DNA of 34,574 nt from Nocardioidaceae bacterium (GCA_013697905.1 JACCVZ010000038.1:1-34574); one strand, 5' to 3'; shown: positions 1 to 9,768, counted from the stretch's first letter. Numbers and translations are program-made. The notes: generated by a model not told the origin, from the letters alone.

Positions 1-1
1 A

Positions 2-466
2 GGCTCGACGGGGTCCGACGCCGACCACAACGGTGCGGACGTGAAGTTCGCCCAGATGATGATCCCGCACCACCAGCAGGCGGTCGAGATGAGCGGGCTC
101 GTCCTAAAGGCTGACGGGGTCGAGCCAGACGTGGTCGCGCTCGCCGAAGACATCAAGGCGGCACAGGCACCGGAGATCGAGCTGATGCAGGGATGGCTCG
201 AGGACTGGGGTGCCGACGACGGCGGGATGGACGGGATGGACGGGATGCTGTCCGTCGACCAGATGACCGCGCTCGAAGGCGCCAGGGGTGACAGGCTGGT
301 CGCACTGTTTCTCGAGGGCATGATCGGGCACCACGAGGGTGCCATCCAGATGGCACGAGACGCGCTCGACGCGGGCAGCAGTCCCGACGCCCAGGAGCTT
401 GCGGGCCAGATCATCGAGTCGCAGCGGGCGGAGATCGCCCGGATGCGAGACATTCTCGGCCCGTGA
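2..466 (+). CDS. DUF305 family protein, 5' end truncated by window
   Basis: Frame is open from the window start (GSTGSDADHNGADVKFAQMMIPHHQQAVEMS...). Two HH-containing motifs (MIPHHQQAVEM, MIGHHEGAIQMA) are typical of DUF305. Confidence 0.88.
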   Translation, partial: GSTGSDADHNGADVKFAQMMIPHHQQAVEMSGLVLKADGVEPDVVALAEDIKAAQAPEIELMQGWLEDWGADDGGMDGMDGMLSVDQMTALEGARGDRLVALFLEGMIGHHEGAIQMARDALDAGSSPDAQELAGQIIESQRAEIARMRDILGP

Positions 467-545
467 GTCGGCTCCGTCCTACGATGGACCCGACCTCGGT
501 CGCTGCGGCGGTCGGGCGGGCCGACGCGTGAAAGGGGTGTCAGGC

Positions 546-959
546 GTGAGTTGGATCAAGCCGGTTGGGACCAGGCTGGTCAAGTATGGTCCGCAGGCCC
601 AGCTCGTCTGGAAACATGTCGCGGCACCGGTGACCGTCGCCGCCGGGCGGACATTCGCGGTGCAGACAGCCCGGCGTACCGCTGTCAAACATGCAGACAC
701 GGTGATCGAAGGCGCCATCTTGATGGCGATGCATGAGGGGCAGACGCACTGGGTCGTCTTCAGCGGCGGTGAGCCAGTGGCGGCGTACCCGCCCGCGCCC
801 GTCCCGTTGCCTGAGCTGATCGCCCACGCCAACGTGTCGAAGAAGATGACGCCCGACCAGTTCCGCACCCGTCAGGCCGAAGCATCGCGCACCCGCAAGG
901 TTGTCGACACCGCGCGGACGATGCGTCAGCAGTACCGTCGGCGCCGAGACGGCATGTAG
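546..959 (+). CDS. hypothetical protein
   Basis: GTG start at 546 (MSWIKPVGTRLVKYGPQAQLVWKHVA...), in frame with the listed 339..959 ORF; GGGG-rich RBS-like sequence upstream; arginine-rich C-terminus. Confidence 0.65.
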   Translation: MSWIKPVGTRLVKYGPQAQLVWKHVAAPVTVAAGRTFAVQTARRTAVKHADTVIEGAILMAMHEGQTHWVVFSGGEPVAAYPPAPVPLPELIAHANVSKKMTPDQFRTRQAEASRTRKVVDTARTMRQQYRRRRDGM

Positions 960-990
960 GGGCAGTCGGTCGGGGTGGGAGGATTCCTCC

Positions 991-2856
991 GTGCACATCG
1001 CGGTCGGAGTCGTTGCTCTCATCACTGTCGTCACACTGGTGACGGCGTTCGGGCGCCGGCTTCCGATGCCGGCGCCGTTGCTCCTGGTCGTGGTCGGAGT
1101 GGTGGCGTCGTTCATCCCGCAGGTGCCCGATGTGGAGCTCAGTCCCGACCTGGTACTGGTCGGTTTTCTCCCTCCGCTGCTGTACGCCGCTGCGCTGAGT
1201 ACGTCGGTCACCGACTTCCGTGCGAACAAGCGCCCGATCGCGCTTCTCTCGGTGGGACTCGTCATCACCACCACGGTCGTGGTGGGGTTGGTGGCGTGGT
1301 GGTTGCTGCCGATCAAGCCCGCCGTGGCGTTCGCCCTCGGCGCCGTCGTCTCCCCGCCGGATGCGGTCTCGGCGACCGCGATCGCCCGCCGGGTCGGTAT
1401 GCCGAGACGGATGGTGACGATCCTCCAGGGTGAGAGCCTGGTCAACGACGCGACGGCGCTGGTCGCGCTGCGGACGGCGATCGCCGCCTTCGGCGGCACG
1501 GTCACCGTGTGGGAGGTCGGCTTCGACTTCGTGACCACCGCCGTGGGCGGTGTGTTGGTAGGGGTCGCAGTCGCGATCGTGACGGGGAAGATCCGCAAGC
1601 GCATCCAGGACGAGGTCACCGACACCGCGGTGTCGATCGTGACCCCGTTCATCTCCTACCTGGCGGCCGAGCAAATGCACTTCTCGGGCGTCCTTGCAGT
1701 GGTCGTCACGGGGCTCATCCTCGGGCACCGTTCTCACCTGATGCAGTCGGCGTCGTCGCGAGTCTTCGAACGGACGAACTGGCGGACGTTTGAGTTCATG
1801 CTCGAGAACACCGTCTTCTTGCTGATCGGGCTCCAGGTGCGCTCCATCGTGACAGCTGCGGGCGACAGCAACCTGGGGGTCCAGCGGATCGCCGTGGCCT
1901 GCGCCGTCATCACCCTGACGGTGATGGTGGTGCGGCCGCTGTGGGTGTTTCCGGCGACCTATCTGCCGCGCCTGATCCCGGCCATCCGCAGGAACGACCC
2001 GTTCCCTCCGTGGACCTATCCCGCAGGGATCTCCTGGGCCGGCATGCGCGGTGTGGTCACGCTCGCTGCGGCGCTCATCCTGCCAGCGGACGAGACGCAG
2101 GAGCGGGAGGTGCTGATTCTGATCGCGCTGGTGGTGGTGGGGGCGACGCTGCTGCTGCAGGGGTCGACGCTGCCCTGGGTCCTGCGTCACCTGGGCCTCA
2201 CCGGGCCGGACCCGGGCGAGGACGCGCTGCAGGCAGCGAGCGTGGCTCAGCGTGCCTCGGCGGCCGGGCTGCGACGGTTGGAAGAGATCCGGACTGACGA
2301 CGATCGCGACGAGGTCCTGGACCGGGTACGTCGACGCAGCAACGAGCGCTCCGACGCACTGTGGGAGCGCCTCGGCGGAACCGACGAGACGCCCAGCCAG
2401 GCCTACGCGCGACTGCGGCTAGCCATGATCGAGGCGGAACGTCATGAGCTCATCAGGCTGCGCGACGAGGGAGCCGTCCCCGATGACGTGATGCGACGGG
2501 TGGTCGCATCGATTGACGTCGAGGAGACGGTGCTCGACCTGGGGCAGCGGTGGAGTGACGAGAACCGCGTCGGCGAGCTGACGTCCACGATCACCCACGG
2601 CGCATGCGAGCATCTCGACGAGCTCGCTGAGACCCCTCATCCGAAGACGCCCCAGGGCTGCGAGGAGTGCATATCTGAAGATCTGGCGTGGGTGCACCTG
2701 CGGCTGTGCATGTCGTGCGGGCACGTGGGCTGCTGCGACTCGTCGATCGGCAAACACGCCAGTGCTCACTTCGGACAGGTGAAGCACCCGGTGATGCGCA
2801 GCTTCGAGCCGGGGGAGGCCTGGCGCTGGTGCTTCGTCGACGACGTCCTCGGCTGA
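991..2856 (+). CDS. CPA1-type Na+/H+ antiporter with C-terminal UBP-type zinc finger
   Basis: GTG at 991; multi-TM N-terminus with GAVVSPPDAVSATA and GESLVNDATALV motifs; C-terminus CEECISEDLAWVHLRLCMSCGHVGCCDSSIGKHASAHFGQVKHPVMRSFEPGEAWRWCFVDD is a zf-UBP module. Confidence 0.92.
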   Translation: MHIAVGVVALITVVTLVTAFGRRLPMPAPLLLVVVGVVASFIPQVPDVELSPDLVLVGFLPPLLYAAALSTSVTDFRANKRPIALLSVGLVITTTVVVGLVAWWLLPIKPAVAFALGAVVSPPDAVSATAIARRVGMPRRMVTILQGESLVNDATALVALRTAIAAFGGTVTVWEVGFDFVTTAVGGVLVGVAVAIVTGKIRKRIQDEVTDTAVSIVTPFISYLAAEQMHFSGVLAVVVTGLILGHRSHLMQSASSRVFERTNWRTFEFMLENTVFLLIGLQVRSIVTAAGDSNLGVQRIAVACAVITLTVMVVRPLWVFPATYLPRLIPAIRRNDPFPPWTYPAGISWAGMRGVVTLAAALILPADETQEREVLILIALVVVGATLLLQGSTLPWVLRHLGLTGPDPGEDALQAASVAQRASAAGLRRLEEIRTDDDRDEVLDRVRRRSNERSDALWERLGGTDETPSQAYARLRLAMIEAERHELIRLRDEGAVPDDVMRRVVASIDVEETVLDLGQRWSDENRVGELTSTITHGACEHLDELAETPHPKTPQGCEECISEDLAWVHLRLCMSCGHVGCCDSSIGKHASAHFGQVKHPVMRSFEPGEAWRWCFVDDVLG

Positions 2857-2866
2857 CCCCGCTGCG

Positions 2867-3367
2867 TCAGGGCAGGTAGCGACGGGCCTCGGCGACGACG
2901 TTTTCGAACAGCGCTTGGTCGACCGCGGCCCCCTCCCGGCGTACGGACGTCGCCTGCACTCGAATCAACCGGTCCAGCCGTACCTCGCTGGGACGCCGCT
3001 CGCGGTCCCAAGCGCCGGTGCCGACATCGCGCCAGTGCCGTCCACGCCGTGACTCCTGCTCGGCGTCACGATCATGATCCTTACTGGTCAGCATCAGCCC
3101 GGCCAGGTCGTCGTCGAGGCGGCCGATGATGAGGACCGGCCGGTCCTTGCCCTGGGCGGGGTCGTCCTCGTACGGGACCCAAGTCCAGACGACCTCACCA
3201 GGATCAGGGCGGCCGTCGAGGCGCGGCCGGTACTCCAGGACGAGGCCGTGGTTGCCCGGGCCGGGTGCAGGCGCGGGTGCAGAACGGGTGCCCGCTCGCA
3301 CCGGTCGACGGCGGGTGAGCGTGGTCAGCAGCCGGTGGAGCGGGCCACCGCGACGCGAACGCGGCAA
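2867..3367 (-). CDS. PemK/MazF-family toxin-like protein (start uncertain: TTG 3367 or GTG 3301)
   Basis: PDPGEVVWTWVPYEDDPAQGKDRPVLIIGR resembles the PemK/MazF N-terminal signature. Confidence 0.7.
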   Translation of the reverse strand: MPRSRRGGPLHRLLTTLTRRRPVRAGTRSAPAPAPGPGNHGLVLEYRPRLDGRPDPGEVVWTWVPYEDDPAQGKDRPVLIIGRLDDDLAGLMLTSKDHDRDAEQESRRGRHWRDVGTGAWDRERRPSEVRLDRLIRVQATSVRREGAAVDQALFENVVAEARRYLP

Positions 3368-3369
3368 GG

Positions 3370-3866
3370 TCAGCAGCCGCAGCTGTAGTAGGTGACGTCC
3401 CAGTGGCTGCCCTTGTTGGTGGAGATGTTGCCCGAGTAGGCCCGGCACATCGGGTAGCCGTCACCGCGCAACCCGATGTAGGAGTAGTGGTTGCGGACGT
3501 AGTCGTCGTTGCAGGTCGAGCGGGAGAGGTCGACCTTGCGGCCGTTGAAGCGGCTGCAGGTGCCGCTGGCGTGCCCGACCTGAGTGCCGCCGGCGATGTT
3601 CACCGCGCAGCCGCTGACCCCCGGTAGGCCTTGATGCCCGATACCGTCGACTGGTTCATCTGGTCGTACGCCATGCACGTGGCGTTGTAGCGGTTGGTGC
3701 AACCACCGCTCGAGGACCGGGTGATGCCGGACGCCCGCAGCTGCGACGCGGCCGACGAGTCGGAGAGCTTGGTGACCGCGGACGCTGTATGGACCGGGTC
3801 GAGGGGGACGGCGGCGAATTAGAGGAGTCCGATCAGCACGGCGATCAGACGATGGGTGCCAGTCAT
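3370..3866 (-). pseudogene. small secreted Cys-containing protein, interrupted by an in-frame stop and a frameshift
   Basis: ATG at 3866 reads MTGTHRLIAVLIGLL-TAA(3821..3819)-FAAVPLDPVHTASAVTKLSDSSAASQLRASGITRSSSGGCTNRYNATCMAYDQMNQSTVSGIKAYRG. A +1 correction at the G5/C5 run 3618..3622 joins it to GVSGCAVNIAGGTQVGHASGTCSRFNGRKVDLSRSTCNDDYVRNHYSYIGLRGDGYPMCRAYSGNISTNKGSHWDVTYYSCGC-stop. Confidence 0.7.
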
Positions 3867-4023
3867 AACGATTCCGTCCTGCAGCAGGTGCGCTGCGGCT
3901 GAACTGGTGACAGGGAAGGAGTTTCGGCGGCTCTCAAGGAAGTGTCTAGCAGGCGCAGGGGTCGCTTGCCCAGACCAAGCTCATTCGCCGGGCCCTGCGC
4001 TGCACTAGTGATGCGCCGCGGCG

Positions 4024-4067
4024 AGATCCGAGCGTGAAGCTGCTCTGGCGACCGCAGACTCGGATCT
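4024..4067. terminator. possible hairpin terminator downstream of the DHA2 transporter
   Basis: 9-bp inverted repeat AGATCCGAG (4024-4032) / CTCGGATCT (4059-4067), long loop. Confidence 0.3.
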
Positions 4068-4097
4068 TTGGGCCGCGGCGCGCTGCGGTGGGGGGCG

Positions 4098-5633
4098 TCA
4101 GGCGGGCACCAGACCGCGCTCGGTCGGGACGTCCTGCTTCTTGACGTTGATGAGGGTCAGCACTGTCAGCAGCGCCAGGAACAGCAACATTGCGCCCCAG
4201 AAGAACGACACGTGGTAGCCGTGCACGAAGGCGAGCCCGGTCACCTCCTTGACGTCGGCCGGATCGCGCAGGTTGTCGCTGACGTAGCCGGTCACCGCAC
4301 CGGCGTACAACGTGTTGAGCAGCGCCAGACCGAGCGATCCGCCGACCTGCTGGGCGGTGTTGAGCACAGCGCTCGCCACCCCCGCGTCGTGGTGGCTGAC
4401 GCCGACCAGGGCGGTGCTGGAGGCTGGGATGAAGACACCCGCGAGACCGACGCTCATCAAAATCAGCGCTGGCAGCACGTGCAGCCAGTACGACGTGTCC
4501 GGGGTGATCCGGGTGAGCAGCAGCATGCCGACCACGGCCATCACTAGGCCGGGGATCAGCAGCGGCTTCGGCCCCACCTTCGGCAGCAGCTGGGCGACGA
4601 TCCCGGCTGAGACGATGATGCCGGCGCTGAACGGCAAGAAGGCGAAACCGGATCTCAGCGGGCTGTAACCCAGCGTCAGCTGGAAGTAGTAGGTCAGGAA
4701 GAGGAACATCGCGAACAGCCCCGCACCGACCAGCAGGAACGTCAGGTAGGAGCCGCCCCGGTTGCGGTCGAGGATCACCCGCATCGGGAGCAGCGGGTTC
4801 TTCGCACGCAGCTCCCACACGATGAACGCGACGAGGAGCACGGCTGCCGCGGTCAGGAAGAACAGGGTCGGACCGGCGGTCCACCCGAGCACCTCCGTGC
4901 TCTGGCCCGGGTCTTTCAGCTTTGCGGCCTCGGTGAAGCCGTAGACCAGCGACACCAGTCCGAGCGTGGCAAGGACAACGCCGGGGACGTCGTAGCGGGT
5001 GTCGCCCTCCGCCCTGCTCTCGTGCACGATCGGCACAGCAGCCAGCGCGGCGCCCAGCGCGATCGGGACGTTGACCCCGAGACACCAGCGCCACGAGGCG
5101 TACTCCGTCAGCACGCCGCCGACGATGAGACCGATGGCAGCGCCGCCACCGGAGATCGCGCCGAAGACGCCGAACGCGCGAGCCCGCTCCTTCGGCAAGG
5201 TGAACATCACCGTGATCAAGGACAGCGCGGCCGGTGCGAGCAGCGCCGCGAAGGCGCCCTGCAAGCCGCGGGCGGCGAACAACAGGCCAGCGGTCGAGGC
5301 GACGCCGCCGAGCGCGGACGCGCCGGCGAAGCCGAGCAACCCGACGATGAACGTGCGCTTGCGGCCCATGTAGTCAGCGATCCGACCGCCGAGCAGCAGC
5401 AATCCGCCGAACGCGAGGGTGTAGGCCGTGACCACCCATTGCCGATCGGCGTCACTGATACCGAGATCGGTCTGCGCCGACGGCAGCGCAATGTTGACGA
5501 TGGACGCGTCGAGAATGATCATCAGCTGGGCGACGGCGATCACACCGAGCGCCAACCAGCGGCGCGGGTCGAGACCGTCGTCAGGCGTCGATGGTTCGGC
5601 GGTGGTTTCGGGGGGGAGAGTTGAGTCGGTCAC
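4098..5633 (-). CDS. MFS transporter, DHA2 (EmrB/QacA) drug:H+ antiporter family
   Basis: 511 aa; LDASIVNIALPSAQTDLGISDADRQWVVTAYTLAFGGLLLLGGRIADYMGRKRTF is typical of DHA2 14-TM exporters. Confidence 0.92.
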   Translation of the reverse strand: MTDSTLPPETTAEPSTPDDGLDPRRWLALGVIAVAQLMIILDASIVNIALPSAQTDLGISDADRQWVVTAYTLAFGGLLLLGGRIADYMGRKRTFIVGLLGFAGASALGGVASTAGLLFAARGLQGAFAALLAPAALSLITVMFTLPKERARAFGVFGAISGGGAAIGLIVGGVLTEYASWRWCLGVNVPIALGAALAAVPIVHESRAEGDTRYDVPGVVLATLGLVSLVYGFTEAAKLKDPGQSTEVLGWTAGPTLFFLTAAAVLLVAFIVWELRAKNPLLPMRVILDRNRGGSYLTFLLVGAGLFAMFLFLTYYFQLTLGYSPLRSGFAFLPFSAGIIVSAGIVAQLLPKVGPKPLLIPGLVMAVVGMLLLTRITPDTSYWLHVLPALILMSVGLAGVFIPASSTALVGVSHHDAGVASAVLNTAQQVGGSLGLALLNTLYAGAVTGYVSDNLRDPADVKEVTGLAFVHGYHVSFFWGAMLLFLALLTVLTLINVKKQDVPTERGLVPA

Positions 5634-5884
5634 AAAGACCCCTTCATTGTCGGTAAACGGACTGGTCGTGGCGAGGCGCCGTGTCCCTCACCGACCGGAT
5701 CAGTCAACCACCCCTCCGACAGGTGGTCGTGTCAGTCATTGCATCATGGTCAACCGACAGAATCGGAGCCGTTCATACGCGCGCTCTGGCCCGTCTCGTG
5801 CAGCACGCGCGATGCTGCGGTCACCATCGTCATGCTGAGGAGCCTGACAGCAGTCGGTCCGGTGACGTAGCCAAGGGCAAGCAT

Positions 5885-5890
5885 TAGAAT
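5885..5890 (+). promoter_or_regulatory. candidate -10 element of a near-leaderless hrpA transcript
   Basis: TAGAAT ends 9 nt before the ATG at 5900; no clear Shine-Dalgarno sequence. Confidence 0.4.
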
Positions 5891-5899
5891 TGAGCCATC

Positions 5900-8800
5900 A
5901 TGTCCACGCAGAGGCGCCTCGCGTCCGAGGTGTCCGCGCCGGCGCCGGTGGGCGCAGCGCTCGCCATCACCTACCCCGCGCAGCTTCCTGTCTCCCAACG
6001 AAGGGCCGACATCGCCGCGGCGATCCGTGACCACCAGGTCGTGATAGTCGCCGGGGAGACGGGCAGCGGCAAGACGACACAGCTGCCGAAGATCTGCCTG
6101 GAGCTCGGACGTGGGCGCGACGGTGCAGTGATCGGCCACACCCAGCCACGGCGCATCGCTGCCCGCACCGTCGCCGAGCGGATCGCCGAAGAGCTCGACA
6201 CCGACCTCGGTGACCTCGTCGGCTACCAGGTTCGCTTCACCGACAAGTCGAGCGACGCCACGGCGGTGAAGGTGATGACCGACGGGATCTTGCTGGCAGA
6301 GATCCAGCGGGACCAAGACCTGCGCCGCTACGACACGATCATCATCGACGAGGCACACGAGCGGAGCCTCAACATCGACTTCATCCTCGGCTACCTCAAG
6401 CAGCTGCTGCCACGCCGACCGGACCTCAAGGTCGTCATCACCTCCGCCACGATCGACCCCCAGCGGTTCTCCGCCCACTTCGACGCGGCGCCGATCATCG
6501 AGGTCTCGGGACGCACGTACGACGTCGAGGTGCGCTATCGCGAGCTCGTAGACGACCAGACCCAAGGCATCGTCGACGCCGTTCGCGAGCTGATCAGCGA
6601 GGGCCCCGGTGACATCCTGGTGTTCTGTTCCGGGGAGCGCGAGATCCGCGACGCCACGGACGCGCTGCAGAAGCTGAGGCCACGCCGTGTCACCGACCAG
6701 CTCGAGGTGCTGCCGCTCTACGCGCGGCTGTCGTCGGCCGAGCAGCGTCGCATCTTCGCGCCCCACTCGACCAGGCGAGTCGTGCTCGCGACCAACGTCG
6801 CCGAGACGTCGCTGACGGTGCCCGGGATCCACTACGTCGTCGACACCGGCCTCGCCCGCATCTCCCGCTACAGCCCACGCACCAAGGTGCAACGGCTGCC
6901 GATCGAAGCCATCTCGCAGGCCAGCGCCAACCAGCGCAAGGGCAGGTGCGGTCGCCTCGCCGACGGCATCTGCGTCAGGCTGTACGCCGAGGACGACTTC
7001 GAGGCGCGCCCGGAGTTCACCGACCCCGAGATTTTGCGCACCAACCTGGCGGCAGTCATCCTTCAGATGACAGCCCTCGGCTTGGGCGACATCGCCCGAT
7101 TCCCCTTCCTCGAGCCGCCGGACAGCCGGGCTGTGCAGGCCGGCTTCCAGCTCCTCGACGAGATCGGAGCCATCACGACCGCACCACCGAAGCGGCGTAC
7201 GTCGCGACGCGCCGGTCGGGGTCCCCGACCAGCTGAGGCCGGCCGGCCGCGGTTGACCCGGATCGGCCGAGACCTCGTGCGCCTGCCGGTCGATCCCCGA
7301 CTGGCGCGGATGGTGCTGGAGGCAGGTCGCCACGACTGCGCGCGCGAGGTCATCACGATCGTCGCCGCTTTGTCCATCCAGGACCCGCGTGAGCGGCCGG
7401 CAGACCGGCAGGAGCAGGCCGACCAGGCACACCGCCGCTACGCCGACCCAGACTCCGACTTCGCCAGCCTCCTCAACATGTGGCGCCACATCAAGGAGCA
7501 GCAGAAGGCGCTGTCGTCCAGCGGCTTCCGGAGGATGTGCAAGCGTGAGTTCCTGAACTACCTCCGGGTCCGGGAGTGGCAGGACCTTGACGCCCAGCTT
7601 CGGCAGGTTGCCAAGCAGCTCGACGTACCGCTGACCAAGAGTGCCGCCGCGGCCGAGGCCATCCACCGGTCGATGCTCGCTGGGCTGCTGTCCCACCTCG
7701 GGATGCGCGACGAAGAGAAGCGCGACTATCTCGGGGCCCGCGGGACCCGGTTCTCGATCTTTCCCGGCTCCGGCTTGTTCAAGAGCCAGCCGCCGTTCGT
7801 GATGGCCGCGGAGCTGGTCGAGACCGGGCGGCTGTGGGGACGCGTCAACGCGCGGATCGAGCCCGAGTGGGCCGAGGACATCGCCGGCCACCTGGTCAAA
7901 CGCAGCTACAGCGAGCCGCATTGGGAGAAGAGCCGAGGCTCGGTGGTGGCGCTCGAAAAGGTCTCGTTGTACGGCGTCCCGATCGTCTCCGAGCGCAAAG
8001 TCAACTACGGCCGCATCGACCCTGCGGTGGCCCGTGAGCTGTTCATCCGGCACGCCTTGGTGCTGGGGGAGTGGACCACCCACCACCGGTTCTTCGCCGA
8101 GAACCAGGCGCTGCTCGACGAGGTCGAGGATTTCGAGCATCGAGCCAGGCGCCGCGACATCGTCGTCGACGACGAGACCTTGTACGACTTCTACGACCAG
8201 CGGATCCCCGTCGACGTTGTGTCGACCGCTCACTTCGACGCCTGGTGGAAACGGCGTCGACAGCTCACGCCCGATCTGCTGACATTCACGCTGGACATGC
8301 TCGTGCAGGACCATGCCAGCGAGCTCACCGCTGAGGAGTTCCCGCTCGTCTGGCGCCATGGGGAGGTCGAGCTGCCGCTCGCCTACCAGTTCGAGCCGGG
8401 CACCGACCGCGACGGCGTCACCGTCGACATTCCGGTCGCGACGCTGCCGCAGGTCGAGGCCCAGGACTTCTCCTGGCCGGTGCCCGGGCTGCGGGAGGAG
8501 CTCGTCGTCGCCATGATCCGCTCGCTTCCCAAGCAGCTCCGCGTCACCTTCATCCCGGCCCCCAATGTCGCCCGCGGTTTCCTGGCGGCGGTGACGGCAG
8601 GGGAGGAGCCGCTGCTGGACGCGCTGACCCGCCACCTGCGTCGTACGACGGGAGTCGCCGTGCCGCCCGACGCTTGGGACCTGGCCAGGGTGCCGCCGCA
8701 CCTGCGCACGTCGTTCCGGGTGGTCGACGACACCGGTGCCGAGCTCGGCGTCGGCAAGGACATCGAGGCGCTGCAACATCAGTTGCGCGCGCAAGCCGGC

Positions 8801-9691
8801 CGTGCGGTATCGGCCGCGGCGACAGGGCTCGAGAGGTCAGGGCTCACCCGGTGGGACTTCGAGGACCTCCCTCGGGTCTTTCGCCAGACCCGCGCCGGAC
8901 ACGAGGTTCGCGGCTACCCCGCACTTGTCGACGACGCCACCTCGGTGCGCATTGCGGTGCTCGGCACCGAGCAGCAGCAGCAGGCCTCGATGGTGTCGGG
9001 TGTTCGCCGGCTGCTGCTTATTGCTGTCCCCTCACCTGCCAGCGACATCGCGGACAGCATGTCCAACGCCGGCAAGCTCGCCCTCGCGCTCAACCCTGCC
9101 GGCGGTGCCAACGCCCTCCTCGATGATGCTTACGCCGCCGCGGTCGACGCCCTGGTGGCCGACAACGGTGGTCCGGCGTGGGAGCGCGAGTCCTTCCAGA
9201 GGCTCGTCGAGGCGGTGCGCCGCGGCGGGCGGGCGCGCACCGAGCAGGTCCTCGTCCTCGCTCGGGAGGTCGTCGGCCGGGCGCATGTGGTCGACCGTCG
9301 GCTCTCCGGGCGGGTGGAGCTTGCCTTGCTGCCGGCGCTTTCCGACCTCAAGGGCCAGTGGACACGGCTGATGGCGCCAGGCTTCGTGTCGGATGCAGGA
9401 GTGGAGGCGCTGCGGCACTACCCCCGGTACTTCGCTGCGATGGAGCAGCGACTCGACAAGCTGCTCGATGACCCGCGACGCGATGCTGAGCTGATGGGGA
9501 CCGTCGCCGGTGTCCAGGCGGCTTACCTGCAGCGGGTGGAGAGCAGGCATCCCGGGGAGACAGCGGATCCGGCGCTGCAGGCGATTCGCTGGATGATCGA
9601 AGAGCTGCGGGTGAGCCTGTGGGCGCAGCAGCTACGGACTCCCCAGCCTGTCTCGGTGAGTCGCATCGAGAAGGCACTGACCGACCTTTGA
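5900..9691 (+). CDS. hrpA: ATP-dependent RNA helicase HrpA (DEAH-box)
   Basis: 1263 aa; GETGSGKTTQLPK Walker A, DEAH box (IIIDEAHERSLNIDF), SATID motif III, and an HrpA-type long C-terminal region. Confidence 0.95.
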   Translation: MSTQRRLASEVSAPAPVGAALAITYPAQLPVSQRRADIAAAIRDHQVVIVAGETGSGKTTQLPKICLELGRGRDGAVIGHTQPRRIAARTVAERIAEELDTDLGDLVGYQVRFTDKSSDATAVKVMTDGILLAEIQRDQDLRRYDTIIIDEAHERSLNIDFILGYLKQLLPRRPDLKVVITSATIDPQRFSAHFDAAPIIEVSGRTYDVEVRYRELVDDQTQGIVDAVRELISEGPGDILVFCSGEREIRDATDALQKLRPRRVTDQLEVLPLYARLSSAEQRRIFAPHSTRRVVLATNVAETSLTVPGIHYVVDTGLARISRYSPRTKVQRLPIEAISQASANQRKGRCGRLADGICVRLYAEDDFEARPEFTDPEILRTNLAAVILQMTALGLGDIARFPFLEPPDSRAVQAGFQLLDEIGAITTAPPKRRTSRRAGRGPRPAEAGRPRLTRIGRDLVRLPVDPRLARMVLEAGRHDCAREVITIVAALSIQDPRERPADRQEQADQAHRRYADPDSDFASLLNMWRHIKEQQKALSSSGFRRMCKREFLNYLRVREWQDLDAQLRQVAKQLDVPLTKSAAAAEAIHRSMLAGLLSHLGMRDEEKRDYLGARGTRFSIFPGSGLFKSQPPFVMAAELVETGRLWGRVNARIEPEWAEDIAGHLVKRSYSEPHWEKSRGSVVALEKVSLYGVPIVSERKVNYGRIDPAVARELFIRHALVLGEWTTHHRFFAENQALLDEVEDFEHRARRRDIVVDDETLYDFYDQRIPVDVVSTAHFDAWWKRRRQLTPDLLTFTLDMLVQDHASELTAEEFPLVWRHGEVELPLAYQFEPGTDRDGVTVDIPVATLPQVEAQDFSWPVPGLREELVVAMIRSLPKQLRVTFIPAPNVARGFLAAVTAGEEPLLDALTRHLRRTTGVAVPPDAWDLARVPPHLRTSFRVVDDTGAELGVGKDIEALQHQLRAQAGRAVSAAATGLERSGLTRWDFEDLPRVFRQTRAGHEVRGYPALVDDATSVRIAVLGTEQQQQASMVSGVRRLLLIAVPSPASDIADSMSNAGKLALALNPAGGANALLDDAYAAAVDALVADNGGPAWERESFQRLVEAVRRGGRARTEQVLVLAREVVGRAHVVDRRLSGRVELALLPALSDLKGQWTRLMAPGFVSDAGVEALRHYPRYFAAMEQRLDKLLDDPRRDAELMGTVAGVQAAYLQRVESRHPGETADPALQAIRWMIEELRVSLWAQQLRTPQPVSVSRIEKALTDL

Positions 9692-9768
9692 GCGACGAAG
9701 GCGGGGCGGGAGCGGTGCAGCCGCCCACGGACCACTAGTAGAGTCCCGGCTGAGCGAGGGAGACCGTG

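Noticed and set aside
760-2190. 476-aa minus-strand ORF rich in His/Arg/Asp/Gln
   Set aside because: Antisense to the Na+/H+ antiporter; low-complexity composition and no domain.
3946-5094. 382-aa minus-strand ORF
   Set aside because: Alternate frame of the DHA2 transporter; Arg-rich composition.
5640-5899. Possible TetR operator between the DHA2 transporter and hrpA (GGTCGGT/ACCGACC-like half sites)
   Set aside because: Half sites are imperfect and irregularly spaced, and no regulator gene is adjacent.
5750-8794. 1014-aa minus-strand ORF
   Set aside because: Antisense shadow of hrpA in GC-rich DNA. Composition is biased (Arg/Asp/Gln/Leu-rich, no recognisable domain), while the plus strand encodes a clear helicase.
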